Origin: an uncultured Winogradskyella sp. | Lineage (GTDB): Bacteria > Bacteroidota > Bacteroidia > Flavobacteriales > Flavobacteriaceae | Direction of reading: 5' to 3' | Length of the DNA: 64,000 bases | Assembly: GCF_947495255.1 (NCBI RefSeq) | Contig: NZ_CANLYI010000003.1 | Span: forward strand, 371,932-435,931 | Notes under the pieces: generated by a model | Seen by the model: the letters and a program-made list of their open reading frames with translations, nothing else | Told to the model about the DNA's origin: nothing | Databases searched by the model: none | Made by a program: the position numbers and the translations under genes | In this document: piece by piece, positions 43,824-52,183 of the stretch | Layout of the letters: every line of letters starts with the position of its first letter | Position numbering within the stretch: position 1 is the stretch's first letter

Positions 43824-45261
43824 TATTCCGTACTCGTAATAATTTCTGTTCTTTTAAAAAATGCTTTAATGCAATTTTTGCTGCAATTTCGGCTTCTATT
43901 AGATGTTGTTCTTTTAATAAGCTAAAAGAGTAGTGGTTTTTTACAAAATGGGTGTCAAAAACACCACTTCTAAAAGCATCATGTTCACAAACAAAGCGAC
44001 CAAAAGGTAATGTACTTTGTACACCTTTTATCTGGTAATTATTAATGGCTGTTATCATCAATGCAATTGCTTCTTCCCGAGTGCTTCCGTAAGTAATTAG
44101 TTTAGATAGCATTGGGTCATAATAAATAGGGATATCCATGCCTTCTTCATAACCATTATCTACTCTTATATTCTCTCCTTCAGGAAGTTTATAAACCTCT
44201 AAGTTTCCAACGCTTGGTAAAAAGTCATTCATAGGATCTTCAGCGTAAACACGAAGTTCTAAAGCATGACCATTAATTTTTAAATCTTCTTGTTTAATAT
44301 TTAGTTTTTCACCTCTTGCAACTTTAATTTGAAGTTCTACTAAATCTACACCAGAAATCCACTCGGTAACCGGATGTTCTACTTGGAGTCTAGTATTCAT
44401 TTCTAAGAAATAGAAATTGAAGTTTTCATCTAAAAGGAATTCCACAGTTCCGGCTCCGACATAGTCACATGAGCGTGCTACATTTATGGCAGCTTGTCCC
44501 ATTTTTTCTCTTAGTTCTGGTGTTAGTGCAGCAGAAGGTGCTTCTTCAACTATTTTTTGATGACGACGTTGTATAGAACATTCGCGCTCAAAAAGATGAA
44601 TTATATGACCATGTGTGTCTGCCATTACTTGAATTTCTATATGTCGAGGAGAAGCCACATATTTTTCAATAAACACAGAGCCATCACCAAATGAAGACTT
44701 CGCTTCACTAATAGCTCTATTCATTTGCGATTCAAATTCGGCTTCGTTTTCAACAATACGCATGCCTTTTCCGCCGCCTCCAGCTGAAGCTTTAATAAGG
44801 ATAGGGAATCCTATCGTTTTTGCGATTTTTTTTGCTTCAGGAATATCTGTAATAGCCTCGTCCGTTCCAGGTACCATAGGGATATCATAATCCTTTATGG
44901 TGTCCTTAGCGGCTAATTTATTACCCATTAATTTGATCGCTTTAGAACGTGGTCCGATAAAAATGATATCATTGTCTTCGCACAATTCTGCAAAATCAGC
45001 GTTTTCACTTAAAAAACCATAACCAGGATGGATGGCATCAACATGAAGCGATTTTGAAACCTCTATAATTTTATCGCCTCTTAAATACGACTCATTTGAT
45101 GGAGCTAGACCAATACAAACGGCTTGGTCTGCATATTTTACGTGAGGTGCATTACGGTCTGCTTCAGAAAATACAGCAACTGTTTTAATGCCCATTTTCT
45201 TAGCCGTTTTCATGACTCTTATGGCAATTTCGCCTCTATTTGCTACTAATATTTTTTTCAT
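43816..45261 (-). CDS. accC: Biotin carboxylase subunit of acyl-CoA carboxylase
   Basis: 481 residues; carboxylates biotin using ATP and bicarbonate. The start MKKILVANRGEIAIRV is typical. ATP-grasp domain with KASAGGGGKGMRIV (glycine loop, about 159-172), RHIEIQVMAD, ECSIQRRHQK and FLEMNTRLQVEHPVTEW (metal and bicarbonate site). The C-terminal biotin-carboxylase domain ends around residue 450, and the last 30 residues are a helical tail rich in Lys and Leu. The carrier gene is 95 nt upstream and the carboxyltransferase 62 nt downstream, so the holoenzyme is encoded in one operon. The stop lies in a heptamer repeat. Confidence 0.95.
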   Translation of the reverse strand: MKKILVANRGEIAIRVMKTAKKMGIKTVAVFSEADRNAPHVKYADQAVCIGLAPSNESYLRGDKIIEVSKSLHVDAIHPGYGFLSENADFAELCEDNDIIFIGPRSKAIKLMGNKLAAKDTIKDYDIPMVPGTDEAITDIPEAKKIAKTIGFPILIKASAGGGGKGMRIVENEAEFESQMNRAISEAKSSFGDGSVFIEKYVASPRHIEIQVMADTHGHIIHLFERECSIQRRHQKIVEEAPSAALTPELREKMGQAAINVARSCDYVGAGTVEFLLDENFNFYFLEMNTRLQVEHPVTEWISGVDLVELQIKVARGEKLNIKQEDLKINGHALELRVYAEDPMNDFLPSVGNLEVYKLPEGENIRVDNGYEEGMDIPIYYDPMLSKLITYGSTREEAIALMITAINNYQIKGVQSTLPFGRFVCEHDAFRSGVFDTHFVKNHYSFSLLKEQHLIEAEIAAKIALKHFLKEQKLLRVRNKQ

Positions 45262-45356
45262 CTTTATGTTCCGTAAAAACGGAAGATCTATTTTAATTAT
45301 ACTTACTTTTCAATACACTTAGACTGTGCTTAGAGCGAGATAAAAAAGACTTTTAT

Positions 45357-45836
45357 TTAGCTTTCAAATTCAATTAAAAGTGCGTTTTTATCTACCGTCT
45401 CACCATATTTTACGTGAATGGATTTTATAATTCCTTCTCGAGGTGAATGCATTACATTTTCCATTTTCATGGCTTCAAGAATTATTAAAGTATCATTTTC
45501 TTTAACTTCATCACCAACTTTTACGCTAACTTCTAATATTAAACCAGGCATAGGAGCTTTTATATCATTAACTTGTTTTAAAGCACCAATTTCAAAACCT
45601 AAAGCTTCAATTTGTTGATCTAAAATGTCGTTAATAGTAACGTCGTAGGTATTGTTATTTACTTTAATTGAGTAGGTTTTCTTATTAAAGTCGGTTTGTA
45701 ATATTTCAGCTTTTACTGAAGTATTATCTTCAAGAATATGATAAGTGTCGGTAGAAGTTTCTACAATGTCTAATGTTTCTAAAGTATCTTTTGATAATTC
45801 AAAAGTATCTGTAGAATTGACTTTTATTTTGTACAT
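45357..45836 (-). CDS. Biotin carboxyl carrier protein of acyl-CoA carboxylase
   Basis: 159 residues. The C-terminal biotinyl domain (about 88-159) has the motif EAMKMEN with the biotinylated Lys124, preceded by DIKAPMPGLILEV. The N-terminal 85 residues are a beta-rich spacer (YKIKVNSTDTFEL) of the kind in carriers that pair with PccB-type transferases. It is the first gene of the operon carrier-carboxylase-transferase. Biotin ligase should recognise the MKM motif. Role secure as carrier. Confidence 0.94.
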   Translation of the reverse strand: MYKIKVNSTDTFELSKDTLETLDIVETSTDTYHILEDNTSVKAEILQTDFNKKTYSIKVNNNTYDVTINDILDQQIEALGFEIGALKQVNDIKAPMPGLILEVSVKVGDEVKENDTLIILEAMKMENVMHSPREGIIKSIHVKYGETVDKNALLIEFES

Positions 45837-45985
45837 ATGCTATGTTTTGTTAAAGAATTGCTAAGTTATAACGAAAACATCAAACAAAAAATGAAATTAG
45901 TAAGGATATTTTGAGAATCTCATAAATTTATAAGCATTATGTTGTATTGTTAGCGATAAAATCCGTTAAATATTTCTTTGAAAGC

Positions 45986-46663
45986 TTAAGAAGACTTAAA
46001 ATGAGAATCGTCTTGATGTTTTTTAATAGCTTTCCGAGATAATAGAATTCCAATAATTAAAGAGATAAAAGCACCAATTGAAATTCCAGGAATAAAATTG
46101 ATAAATAAGAAGAAATCGTAAGCACCATGGAATATGGTTGCTAAAAGAAGACCTATTAAATTAAGAACCAGTCTGTTGTTTGAGAATTTCGCTTTTCCCA
46201 TGTAATAACCCATTAAAACACCGAAAGTAGCATGAGCTGGTACCGCTGTAAAAGCTCTTACTAAAGCTGTTTGGTAGCCACCATCGATAACGTACATTAG
46301 ATTTTCGGTACATGCAAAACCCATAGAGACCATTACAGCATAAATAATTCCATCGTAAGGTTCGTTAAAAGCTTTTTTGGGTTGTGCAAAATATTTTACA
46401 ATGACGTATTTGCTAAATTCTTCTGATAATGCAACAACGACAAAAGCCTGAATAAACTGTTGCCACACACTAAATTCATCTGTGATAGGTATAAACCTGC
46501 CTGTAAAAAAGTACAATACAAAGACTATTAATATACTTACAACAGCACCTAAAAGAAAACTAGAAATTAATAAACCTCTTGGTTCTTTTTCGTGTTTATC
46601 TTGAACATAAATATATAAGAGGATGGCAAAAACAGGTGCGATTGCTAATAGAAGTAAATTCAT
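45986..46663 (-). CDS. PrsW-family intramembrane metalloprotease
   Basis: 225 residues, about seven membrane helices, no signal peptide cleavage evident. The family acidic/His motifs are seen in order: EEFSKYVIVKYF (EExxK), the ACTENLMYV glutamate, VPAHATFGVLMG and the last FHGAYDFFLF. Members cut membrane-anchored anti-sigma factors (Bacillus PrsW and RsiW). Its start overlaps by 4 nt (ATGA) the stop of the NUDIX hydrolase gene, so they are co-translated. No anti-sigma factor is visible nearby; substrate unknown. Confidence 0.88.
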   Translation of the reverse strand: MNLLLLAIAPVFAILLYIYVQDKHEKEPRGLLISSFLLGAVVSILIVFVLYFFTGRFIPITDEFSVWQQFIQAFVVVALSEEFSKYVIVKYFAQPKKAFNEPYDGIIYAVMVSMGFACTENLMYVIDGGYQTALVRAFTAVPAHATFGVLMGYYMGKAKFSNNRLVLNLIGLLLATIFHGAYDFFLFINFIPGISIGAFISLIIGILLSRKAIKKHQDDSHFKSS

Positions 46664-47217
46664 TCAGAGATTTGATTAAAGATTTCCCCATTTATAAAAT
46701 GGTAGTAATCGCTATTACTTTCAACAAAATGCATGTTTTTAGAACTATTAAAAACTAATTCTGTAAATGTATCTAATGTAACTAGTTTTATGTCTTCAAC
46801 TTCATCTGGTTGAGGAATCAAATCTTTTAGTGGTACCTTTAATTCTGAAATAAAAATATGATGAAATTCGTTATCTTGGATAGCACCATTATTATAAGTG
46901 GCTGTATGAAAATGGGTAGCAATTCTTCTTAAATCGTTAGCGCTAATGTCTAATCCAATCTCTTCTTTAGTTTCTCTAACAGCTGCAGATTCTATAGATT
47001 CACCAGCATCAACATGTCCTGCAACAGAAACATCCCAAAGTAATGGGCAAATTAATTTTCTATGTGAACGTTGCTGCAAAAGTATATGGCCATCTAAAGT
47101 GTAAAACCACACATGAACGGTATTATGTAACCAACCGTTTTTGTGAATTTCAGATTTTAAAGCTGTTTCACCCGTAGGTTTGCATTTTTTGTCTACTATA
47201 TCAAGATATTCATCCAT
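46660..47217 (-). CDS. NUDIX hydrolase (IPP-isomerase-like subgroup)
   Basis: 185 residues with the NUDIX box starting GHVDAGES and continuing REtkEEIGL (G-x5-E-x7-RE-x2-EE-x-G), the usually hydrophobic position after RE being Thr. The surroundings, MDEYLDIVDKKCKPTG at the start, HVWFYT, LLQQRSHRKLICPLLWDVSVAGH and ATHFHTATYNNG, match the group of NUDIX proteins resembling isopentenyl-diphosphate isomerase, but Idi's key residues could not be confirmed. Hydrolyses a nucleoside-diphosphate-linked substrate, identity unknown. Overlaps the PrsW gene by 4 nt. Confidence 0.88.
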   Translation of the reverse strand: MDEYLDIVDKKCKPTGETALKSEIHKNGWLHNTVHVWFYTLDGHILLQQRSHRKLICPLLWDVSVAGHVDAGESIESAAVRETKEEIGLDISANDLRRIATHFHTATYNNGAIQDNEFHHIFISELKVPLKDLIPQPDEVEDIKLVTLDTFTELVFNSSKNMHFVESNSDYYHFINGEIFNQISE

Positions 47218-47260
47218 AAAAAAAATAGACCTATTAGGTTTTATAAACCTAATAGGTCTT
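47218..47260 (-). terminator. Intrinsic terminator of the M42 peptidase gene
   Basis: Perfect 14-bp stem, agacctattaggtt with its complement at 47247-47260, loop of 5 nt; on the minus strand it is followed by a U-rich tract (complement of 47218-47227). It ends right before the NUDIX gene start at 47217 and separates the two. Confidence 0.85.
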
Positions 47261-47268
47261 AAGTAAGA

Positions 47269-48357
47269 TTATTTAAAATAACTAAAAGTTTCTCCGTCTT
47301 CTATTTTTAATAATGTTTCATAAATTAATTTAATCACATTTTCTACGTCTTCTTTATGTACCATTTCTACAGTTGTATGCATGTAGCGCAATGGTAAAGA
47401 AATTAGGGCAGAAGCAACACCACCATTACTGTAAGCAAAAGCATCTGTGTCAGTACCTGTTGCTCTAGATAATGCAGCACGTTGAAAAGGAATTTTCTTC
47501 TCTTCAGCAGTATCTGTAATTAAATCACGTAATTTTTGTTGTACAGCTGGAGCATAAGCAATTACAGGACCTTTACCAATTTCCGCATAACCTTGCGTTT
47601 TTTGTTCAATCATTGGTGTTGTTGTATCGTGTGTTACATCTGTAACAATAGCAACGTTTGGTTTAATCGTTTCTGTAATCATTTCAGCACCACGTAACCC
47701 AATTTCTTCTTGTACAGAATTGGTAATGTAAAGTCCAAAAGGCAATGTCTTATTGTTTTCATGTAGTAAACGAGCAACTTCGGCAATCATAAAACCACCC
47801 ATTCTATTATCTAATGCTCTACAAACAAATTTGTCTTTATTAAGAATATGAAATTCATCTGGATACGTAATTACACAACCGACATGAACACCCATTTTTT
47901 CAACTTCGGCTTTATCTTTTGCTCCAATATCAATACAAATATTATCTGGTTTAGGAGCTTGTTCTTTAGCTTTGCTTCTGGTATGGATTGCTGGCCAACC
48001 AAATACTCCTTTTACGATACCATTTTTTGTATGAATATTTACAATTTTACTTGGTGCAATTTGGTGATCGCTCCCTCCATTTCGGATAACATATATTAAT
48101 CCATTGTCTGAAATATAGTTAACATACCAAGAAATTTCATCTGCATGTCCTTCAATTACAACCTTGTATTTTGCTTTTGGGTTTATTACTGCAACGGCAG
48201 AACCATAAGTATCTGTGATAAATTCATCTACATAAGGTTTTAGATAATTCATCCATATTTTTTGTCCTTCCCACTCATAACCTGTAGGCGACGCATTATT
48301 TAAATATTTCTCTAAAAAGTCCATAGACTTTTTGTTCAATAATTGTTTTTTAGCCAT
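47269..48357 (-). CDS. M42-family metallopeptidase (glutamyl/broad aminopeptidase)
   Basis: 362 residues of the tetrahedral-aminopeptidase family. The N-terminal SPTGYEWEGQKIW is typical. Metal ligands: IEGHADEI (His71), RALDNRMGG (Asp), SVQEEIGLRGA (catalytic Glu/Glu ligand pair), TDVTHD and the late HTTVEMVHKEDV. Cytoplasmic; recycles peptides. Complete and of normal length. Monocistronic with its own terminator. Confidence 0.93.
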   Translation of the reverse strand: MAKKQLLNKKSMDFLEKYLNNASPTGYEWEGQKIWMNYLKPYVDEFITDTYGSAVAVINPKAKYKVVIEGHADEISWYVNYISDNGLIYVIRNGGSDHQIAPSKIVNIHTKNGIVKGVFGWPAIHTRSKAKEQAPKPDNICIDIGAKDKAEVEKMGVHVGCVITYPDEFHILNKDKFVCRALDNRMGGFMIAEVARLLHENNKTLPFGLYITNSVQEEIGLRGAEMITETIKPNVAIVTDVTHDTTTPMIEQKTQGYAEIGKGPVIAYAPAVQQKLRDLITDTAEEKKIPFQRAALSRATGTDTDAFAYSNGGVASALISLPLRYMHTTVEMVHKEDVENVIKLIYETLLKIEDGETFSYFK

Positions 48358-48424
48358 CTGTGTAAATTTTCCTTAAAAATAATAATATTAATGCGATTTT
48401 AGGGTTATAGACTATAAATATTGC

Positions 48425-48432
48425 TAATTTTG
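48425..48432 (+). promoter_or_regulatory. Candidate -7 element for the DUF4294 gene
   Basis: TAATTTTG fits TAnnTTTG; 50 nt before the ATG at 48483. A -33 element is not clear. Confidence 0.35.
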
Positions 48433-48482
48433 AATAGTATTAAAATCGAAACTTTGGAACGATTTTGGCAATAAATAAACTG

Positions 48483-49202
48483 ATGAAGTATATTATTTAC
48501 ATCGCAATGTTTTTTTCTGTGGTTTTATCAGCACAAGAAACACCTGTGGAGCAAGAGCAAGACTCCACAGAAGTGCAGTATATGATTATTGAAGGTGATT
48601 CTATACCAGTAACAGCTGTAGAGTTAAATGAAGTGTTAGTATTACCTAATTTAAAGTTTGCAGATAAAGCAGCTAGAATTAGATATATCATTTTAAGACG
48701 AAAAACTTTAAAGGTTTATCCTTATGCTAAACTTGCTGCAGAACGTTTAGAGGCACTGCAAAAACGACTCGATGAATTAGAGCGTAAACGAGATAAAAAA
48801 CGCTATGCAAAAGTTATTCAGAAGTATATTGAAGATGAATTTTCTGCAGAATTAAAGAAATTGACAAAAACGGAAGGTCAGATTTTAGTAAAATTGATTC
48901 ATAGACAAACCGGAAAAACTACTTTTGATCTTATTAAAGAATTACGAAGTGGTTGGCGAGCCTTTTGGTTTAATAGTACTGCTAGTTTATTTGATATATC
49001 ATTAAAAAGGGAGTTTAATCCTTTAGAAGAGGAAGAAGATTATTTGATTGAAGATATTTTACAACGTGCGTTTCAAAATGAACGTTTAAGTCGACAAGAA
49101 CCAGCATTTGATATTGATTTTTATGCCTGTTATAATAAATGGTATAAGCCTCAAAAAGCAACTACAAAGACTTTAAAAGTTAAACATGCGAATCCAAACT
49201 AA
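48483..49202 (+). CDS. DUF4294 family exported protein
   Basis: 239 residues from ATG 48483. A TTG at 48465 in frame would add six residues, but the ATG directly starts the signal peptide MKYIIYIAMFFSVVLSAQE. The mature domain has MIIEGDSIPVTAVELNEVLVL, then a conserved helical section ADKAARIRYIILRRKTLKVYPYAKLA and KTEGQILVKLIHRQTGKT, ending in ELRSGWRAFWFNSTASLFD: the DUF4294 pattern, which is largely restricted to Bacteroidota and of unknown function. Overlaps the hemolysin-III gene by 17 nt. Confidence 0.88.
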   Translation: MKYIIYIAMFFSVVLSAQETPVEQEQDSTEVQYMIIEGDSIPVTAVELNEVLVLPNLKFADKAARIRYIILRRKTLKVYPYAKLAAERLEALQKRLDELERKRDKKRYAKVIQKYIEDEFSAELKKLTKTEGQILVKLIHRQTGKTTFDLIKELRSGWRAFWFNSTASLFDISLKREFNPLEEEEDYLIEDILQRAFQNERLSRQEPAFDIDFYACYNKWYKPQKATTKTLKVKHANPN

Positions 49203-49812
49203 ACAAGAAGAAAAATTAAATGCTTGGACACACGGTTTTGGTGCAGTTCTAGGCTTGGCAGCTTTGGTTCTTTTAATTTTAAAAGTAGACCATACGCAGC
49301 CTTGGCATTTGTTTAGTGTTATTATTTACGGAATGTCTATCATTATTTTATTTTCTGCCTCTACACTTTATCATTCTGTTGAAGATGAAAAACAGAAGCA
49401 TTACTTTAGAATTGTTGACCACGTAAGTATATATTTTCTAATAGCAGGAACGTATACACCAGTTTTACTGATATCATTAACAGAGACCTTAGGTTGGACA
49501 CTCTTTTGGACCGTTTGGGGAGTTGCTGCTTTTGGTGTGATTTTAAAACTTTTTTTTACAGGACGTTTCGAGATATTTTCAACGCTTTTGTATTTAGTAA
49601 TGGGTTGGTTAATTGTTTTTGACTTTGCTAATGCCTCAGCATCTCTAGGACCTGAAGGGATTTTATGGTTATTTGCAGGAGGTTTGTTTTACACTGTTGG
49701 TATCATTTTTTATGCGATACAAAAGATTCCTTATAATCACGTCATTTGGCATTTGTTTGTTTTGGCAGGCGCCATTTCTCATTTCTTCATGATTTATTTG
49801 TTTGTGGTTTAG
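49186..49812 (+). CDS. Hemolysin-III (YqfA/PAQR-like) membrane protein
   Basis: 208 residues, seven predicted membrane helices. The PAQR/HlyIII signature is clear: EEKLNAWTHGFGAVLG at the start, SASTLYHSV (first His), IVDHVSIYFLIAGTYTPV with the metal-site Asp-His, and the last HVIWHLFVLAGAISHF with the paired His. Bacterial members are metal-dependent membrane enzymes or metal-homeostasis proteins. Starts 17 nt before the DUF4294 stop, so it is co-translated. Function not resolved by sequence. Confidence 0.92.
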   Translation: MRIQTKQEEKLNAWTHGFGAVLGLAALVLLILKVDHTQPWHLFSVIIYGMSIIILFSASTLYHSVEDEKQKHYFRIVDHVSIYFLIAGTYTPVLLISLTETLGWTLFWTVWGVAAFGVILKLFFTGRFEIFSTLLYLVMGWLIVFDFANASASLGPEGILWLFAGGLFYTVGIIFYAIQKIPYNHVIWHLFVLAGAISHFFMIYLFVV

Positions 49813-50119
49813 CTCTCATCTAGCTTTTCTCAATTCTTATTTTATCAGGATTATTTTATTTCCCCTTTTTTTATTCTTTTCTTACTTAGCTTTTTAGTTT
49901 AACTATTTAGGATTGTGATTGGCTTTTGTATGCTTGTTTATACGCCTTGCTCATGTGAATAGTCATAAAGTGTATAAAGCACAGGTGAATTTGCTTGTAG
50001 GTTTTATTTAATATTTCAATATCATTCTACATAATTTAGTCAGTCATTTATTTACATTATTTTTTAAATAATAAAACAAGTTATGAACGTAAGTTCATTA
50101 CCTTTGTAAAAAACAGATA
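49813..50119. promoter_or_regulatory. Upstream region and palindromic operator of the DUF134 cluster
   Basis: A 307-bp gap without a credible reading frame. At its right end the inverted repeat atgaac-gtaa-gttcat (50083-50098) directly precedes TACCTTTG (50099-50106), a TAnnTTTG -7 match 14 nt before the DUF134 start. The palindrome thus sits in the promoter spacer, where a bound repressor would block transcription. The first 270 bases show nothing else that I can support. Confidence 0.5.
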
Positions 50120-50527
50120 ATGTCACGGCCCAAAAAAAAGAGGAAAATTAACCATCCACCTAAAATGCTTGGTTTTAAGCCATTCGGAATTCGATTTTGT
50201 GATACAGAGCAAGTTATCATGCAATATGAAGAATACGAAACGGTTAAATTGGTTATTTATGATAATCTTTCTCAAGACGAAGCAGCTGAAAAGTTAGAGG
50301 TTTCAAGACCAACACTCACCAGAATTTATAATAGTGCTTTAAAAAAAATTGGACAAGCTTTTGTGGAAGGCAAATCTATAGTTATTAAAGGTGGAGACTT
50401 CGAATTTGATAAAGATTGGTATAAATGCAAACGATGTTTTAAATTAATAGATGGAATTGAAGATTCTATTAAATGTAATGAGTGTCCAGATGATGATAAA
50501 GACGAATTAGAAAATTTAAATGAATAG
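50120..50527 (+). CDS. DUF134 (UPF0251) family DNA-binding regulator
   Basis: 135 residues. The start MSRPKKKRKI, then KPFGI, is characteristic of UPF0251. A sigma-70 region-4-like helix-turn-helix occupies about 42-85 (YETVKLVIYDNLSQDEAAEKLEVSRPTLTRIYNSALKKI). The C-terminal part has four cysteines (CKRCFKLI and CNECPDD) that look like a small zinc ribbon. First of a six-gene plus-strand run, 3 nt before the NifX-like gene. Probably controls the palindrome in its own promoter; that is inference. Confidence 0.88.
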   Translation: MSRPKKKRKINHPPKMLGFKPFGIRFCDTEQVIMQYEEYETVKLVIYDNLSQDEAAEKLEVSRPTLTRIYNSALKKIGQAFVEGKSIVIKGGDFEFDKDWYKCKRCFKLIDGIEDSIKCNECPDDDKDELENLNE

Positions 50528-50530
50528 ATT

Positions 50531-51088
50531 ATGCCGCACTTTAATCACAAAGGCCCAGAGAATTTAGGTCCAAAAACAGGAATGAAATTAGGAACATGTA
50601 GAAAGACAAAATCTGATACTTATTCCTATCCTGAAAATAGACCTTTTGGAAAAGGACGACGAAAAAAATGCAATAATAAGATTACAAAATTAAATGTTTC
50701 AAAAATGAAAAGAATAGCAATACCAATAACAAGTGATAACACCATAGAAGATCACTTTGGGCATAGTAGGTTTTATGAAATATATACTTTTTCTAGTGCT
50801 AATGAAATTATAGATTTAAAACTGTTAGAGTCTGAGGAAGGTTGCGGATGCAAATCAAATATTATTAATGATTTAGTTGATGTAGGTGTAAAGGTTATGT
50901 TGTCTGGTAACATTGGAGATGGTGCTGTAAACAAATTAAATGATGCAGGTATAAGTGTTATAAGAGGTTGTTCTGGTAAATCTTCAGATGTAATTTTACA
51001 GTATGTTGAAGGCGATATTTCGGATAGTGGTATTAGTTGTTCAGACCATAATGCAAACCATGAAAATGAGCATGTCTGTAGTCATTAA
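50531..51088 (+). CDS. DUF5320-like N-terminus fused to a NifX/NifB-type metal-cluster-binding domain
   Basis: 185 residues. Residues 1-50 hold GPENLGPKTGMKLGTC and a basic cluster, like the short Gly/Cys motif of DUF5320 proteins that elsewhere are separate genes. Residues 58-165 form a dinitrogenase iron-molybdenum-cofactor-type domain: MKRIAIPITSDNTIEDHFGHSRFY (HFGH motif, 75-78), EEGCGCKSN, ISVIRGCSGKSSDVILQY. The C-terminal tail has His and Cys (NANHENEHVCSH). Such domains bind iron-sulfur clusters in anaerobes and do not imply nitrogen fixation. Starts 3 nt after DUF134. Likely binds a metal cofactor; partner unknown. Confidence 0.82.
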   Translation: MPHFNHKGPENLGPKTGMKLGTCRKTKSDTYSYPENRPFGKGRRKKCNNKITKLNVSKMKRIAIPITSDNTIEDHFGHSRFYEIYTFSSANEIIDLKLLESEEGCGCKSNIINDLVDVGVKVMLSGNIGDGAVNKLNDAGISVIRGCSGKSSDVILQYVEGDISDSGISCSDHNANHENEHVCSH

Positions 51089-51127
51089 TACTTATTTCAA
51101 AAAAACAGTTTAGTAAATATAAAATTT

Positions 51128-51733
51128 ATGACAGACACTCATATTTTACAAGGGGAACGCGTTAAACTTCCAACTAAGTATGGACAATTTGAATTGGTTC
51201 CATTTCAAGAAAAAGTAAATGGAAAAGAGCACATGGCACTTATTAAAGGAGATTTAACTTCTGAAGATACGGTCTTAACTCGTATTCATTCGTCTTGTGC
51301 TACTGGAGATTTATTTGGGTCATTAAAATGCGATTGTGGAGAACAATTAATAGAAGCTATGAAAATGATTGAGAATAATGGAAGTGGCATTATTGTTTAT
51401 TTGCAACAAGAAGGAAGAGGTATTGGTTTAATGAATAAGATGAAGGCCTATAAATTACAAGAAGAAGGTATGGATACCATAGAAGCCAATTTACATTTGG
51501 GTTTTGCTTCAGATGAACGAGAATATGATGTAGCTGCCCAAATTCTGAAAAATTTAGAGGTTAAGAAATTAAATTTGTTAACCAATAATCCGGAGAAAAT
51601 TGTAGGATTAGAAGCATACGGAATTGAGGTTGTAAAGCGCATCCCGTTAATAATTCACTCTAATCCGTTTAACCAATTTTACCTTGAGACTAAAGAAAAC
51701 CTTATGGGTCATCAACTTAGTAAAAATAATTAA
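51128..51733 (+). CDS. ribA: GTP cyclohydrolase II
   Basis: Converts GTP to 2,5-diamino-6-ribosylamino-4-pyrimidinone 5'-phosphate, formate and diphosphate, the first committed riboflavin step. 201 residues, standalone. Zinc ligands Cys57 (RIHSSC), Cys68 and Cys70 (CDCGEQ) are intact; YLQQEGRGIGL (91-101) and ASDEREYD supply catalytic residues; LLTNNPEK is the GTP-binding loop. It complements ribB at 1024, whose second domain lacks the cysteines. Its place between NifX-like and thioesterase genes is not the usual riboflavin operon. Activity confident; whether the product feeds riboflavin alone is open. Confidence 0.96.
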   Translation: MTDTHILQGERVKLPTKYGQFELVPFQEKVNGKEHMALIKGDLTSEDTVLTRIHSSCATGDLFGSLKCDCGEQLIEAMKMIENNGSGIIVYLQQEGRGIGLMNKMKAYKLQEEGMDTIEANLHLGFASDEREYDVAAQILKNLEVKKLNLLTNNPEKIVGLEAYGIEVVKRIPLIIHSNPFNQFYLETKENLMGHQLSKNN

Positions 51734-51745
51734 ATACCATGAGCT

Positions 51746-52183
51746 ATGATAACTGATGTATTTCAATTAAGAACCCGTTACGGAGAGGTTGACCAAATGG
51801 GATATGTTTATCACGCCAATTATGTAATTTATTGTCACCAAGCTCGTAATGAATTATTAAGAAAGTTGGGATTAGATGAAGTTGAGCTAGAAAATAACCA
51901 GATCATATTGCCTGTAATTTCATTTGATATTAAGTATAACAAACCAGCTCATTTTGATGAACTGATTGCCATAAAAACAATCATAAAAGAAATGCCAAAG
52001 GCACGCTTTAATTTCGAATTTGAAATAAAAAACGAACTAAATACGCTATTATGTAAGGCTAAATCGACGGTTTTGTTTGTAAATAGTGAATCGCGTTTAC
52101 CAAAACGTATTCCAGATTTTATACATAAAATATTGAAATCCAATTTTAAAAATACATCTCATGAAACTAACAGTACTTACTGA
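51746..52183 (+). CDS. Acyl-CoA thioesterase, 4HBT/YbgC hotdog family
   Basis: 145 residues. Hotdog fold with the YbgC-type active-site segment RTRYGEVDQMGYVYHANYVIY (Asp16 within DQMGYVYHANY), then ARNELLRKLG helix and ISFDIKYNKPAHFDELI. Hydrolyses acyl-CoA or acyl-ACP thioesters. Begins 12 nt after ribA; its 3' end overlaps the MBL gene by 23 nt. An alternative ATG at 51740 is out of this frame. In the context a role in releasing a small acyl product is possible. Confidence 0.88.
   Translation: MITDVFQLRTRYGEVDQMGYVYHANYVIYCHQARNELLRKLGLDEVELENNQIILPVISFDIKYNKPAHFDELIAIKTIIKEMPKARFNFEFEIKNELNTLLCKAKSTVLFVNSESRLPKRIPDFIHKILKSNFKNTSHETNSTY

Noticed and set aside
50531..51088. Evidence for nitrogen fixation from the NifX-like domain
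   Set aside because: No nifHDK, nifB or nifEN is nearby, and these domains are common in non-diazotrophs.
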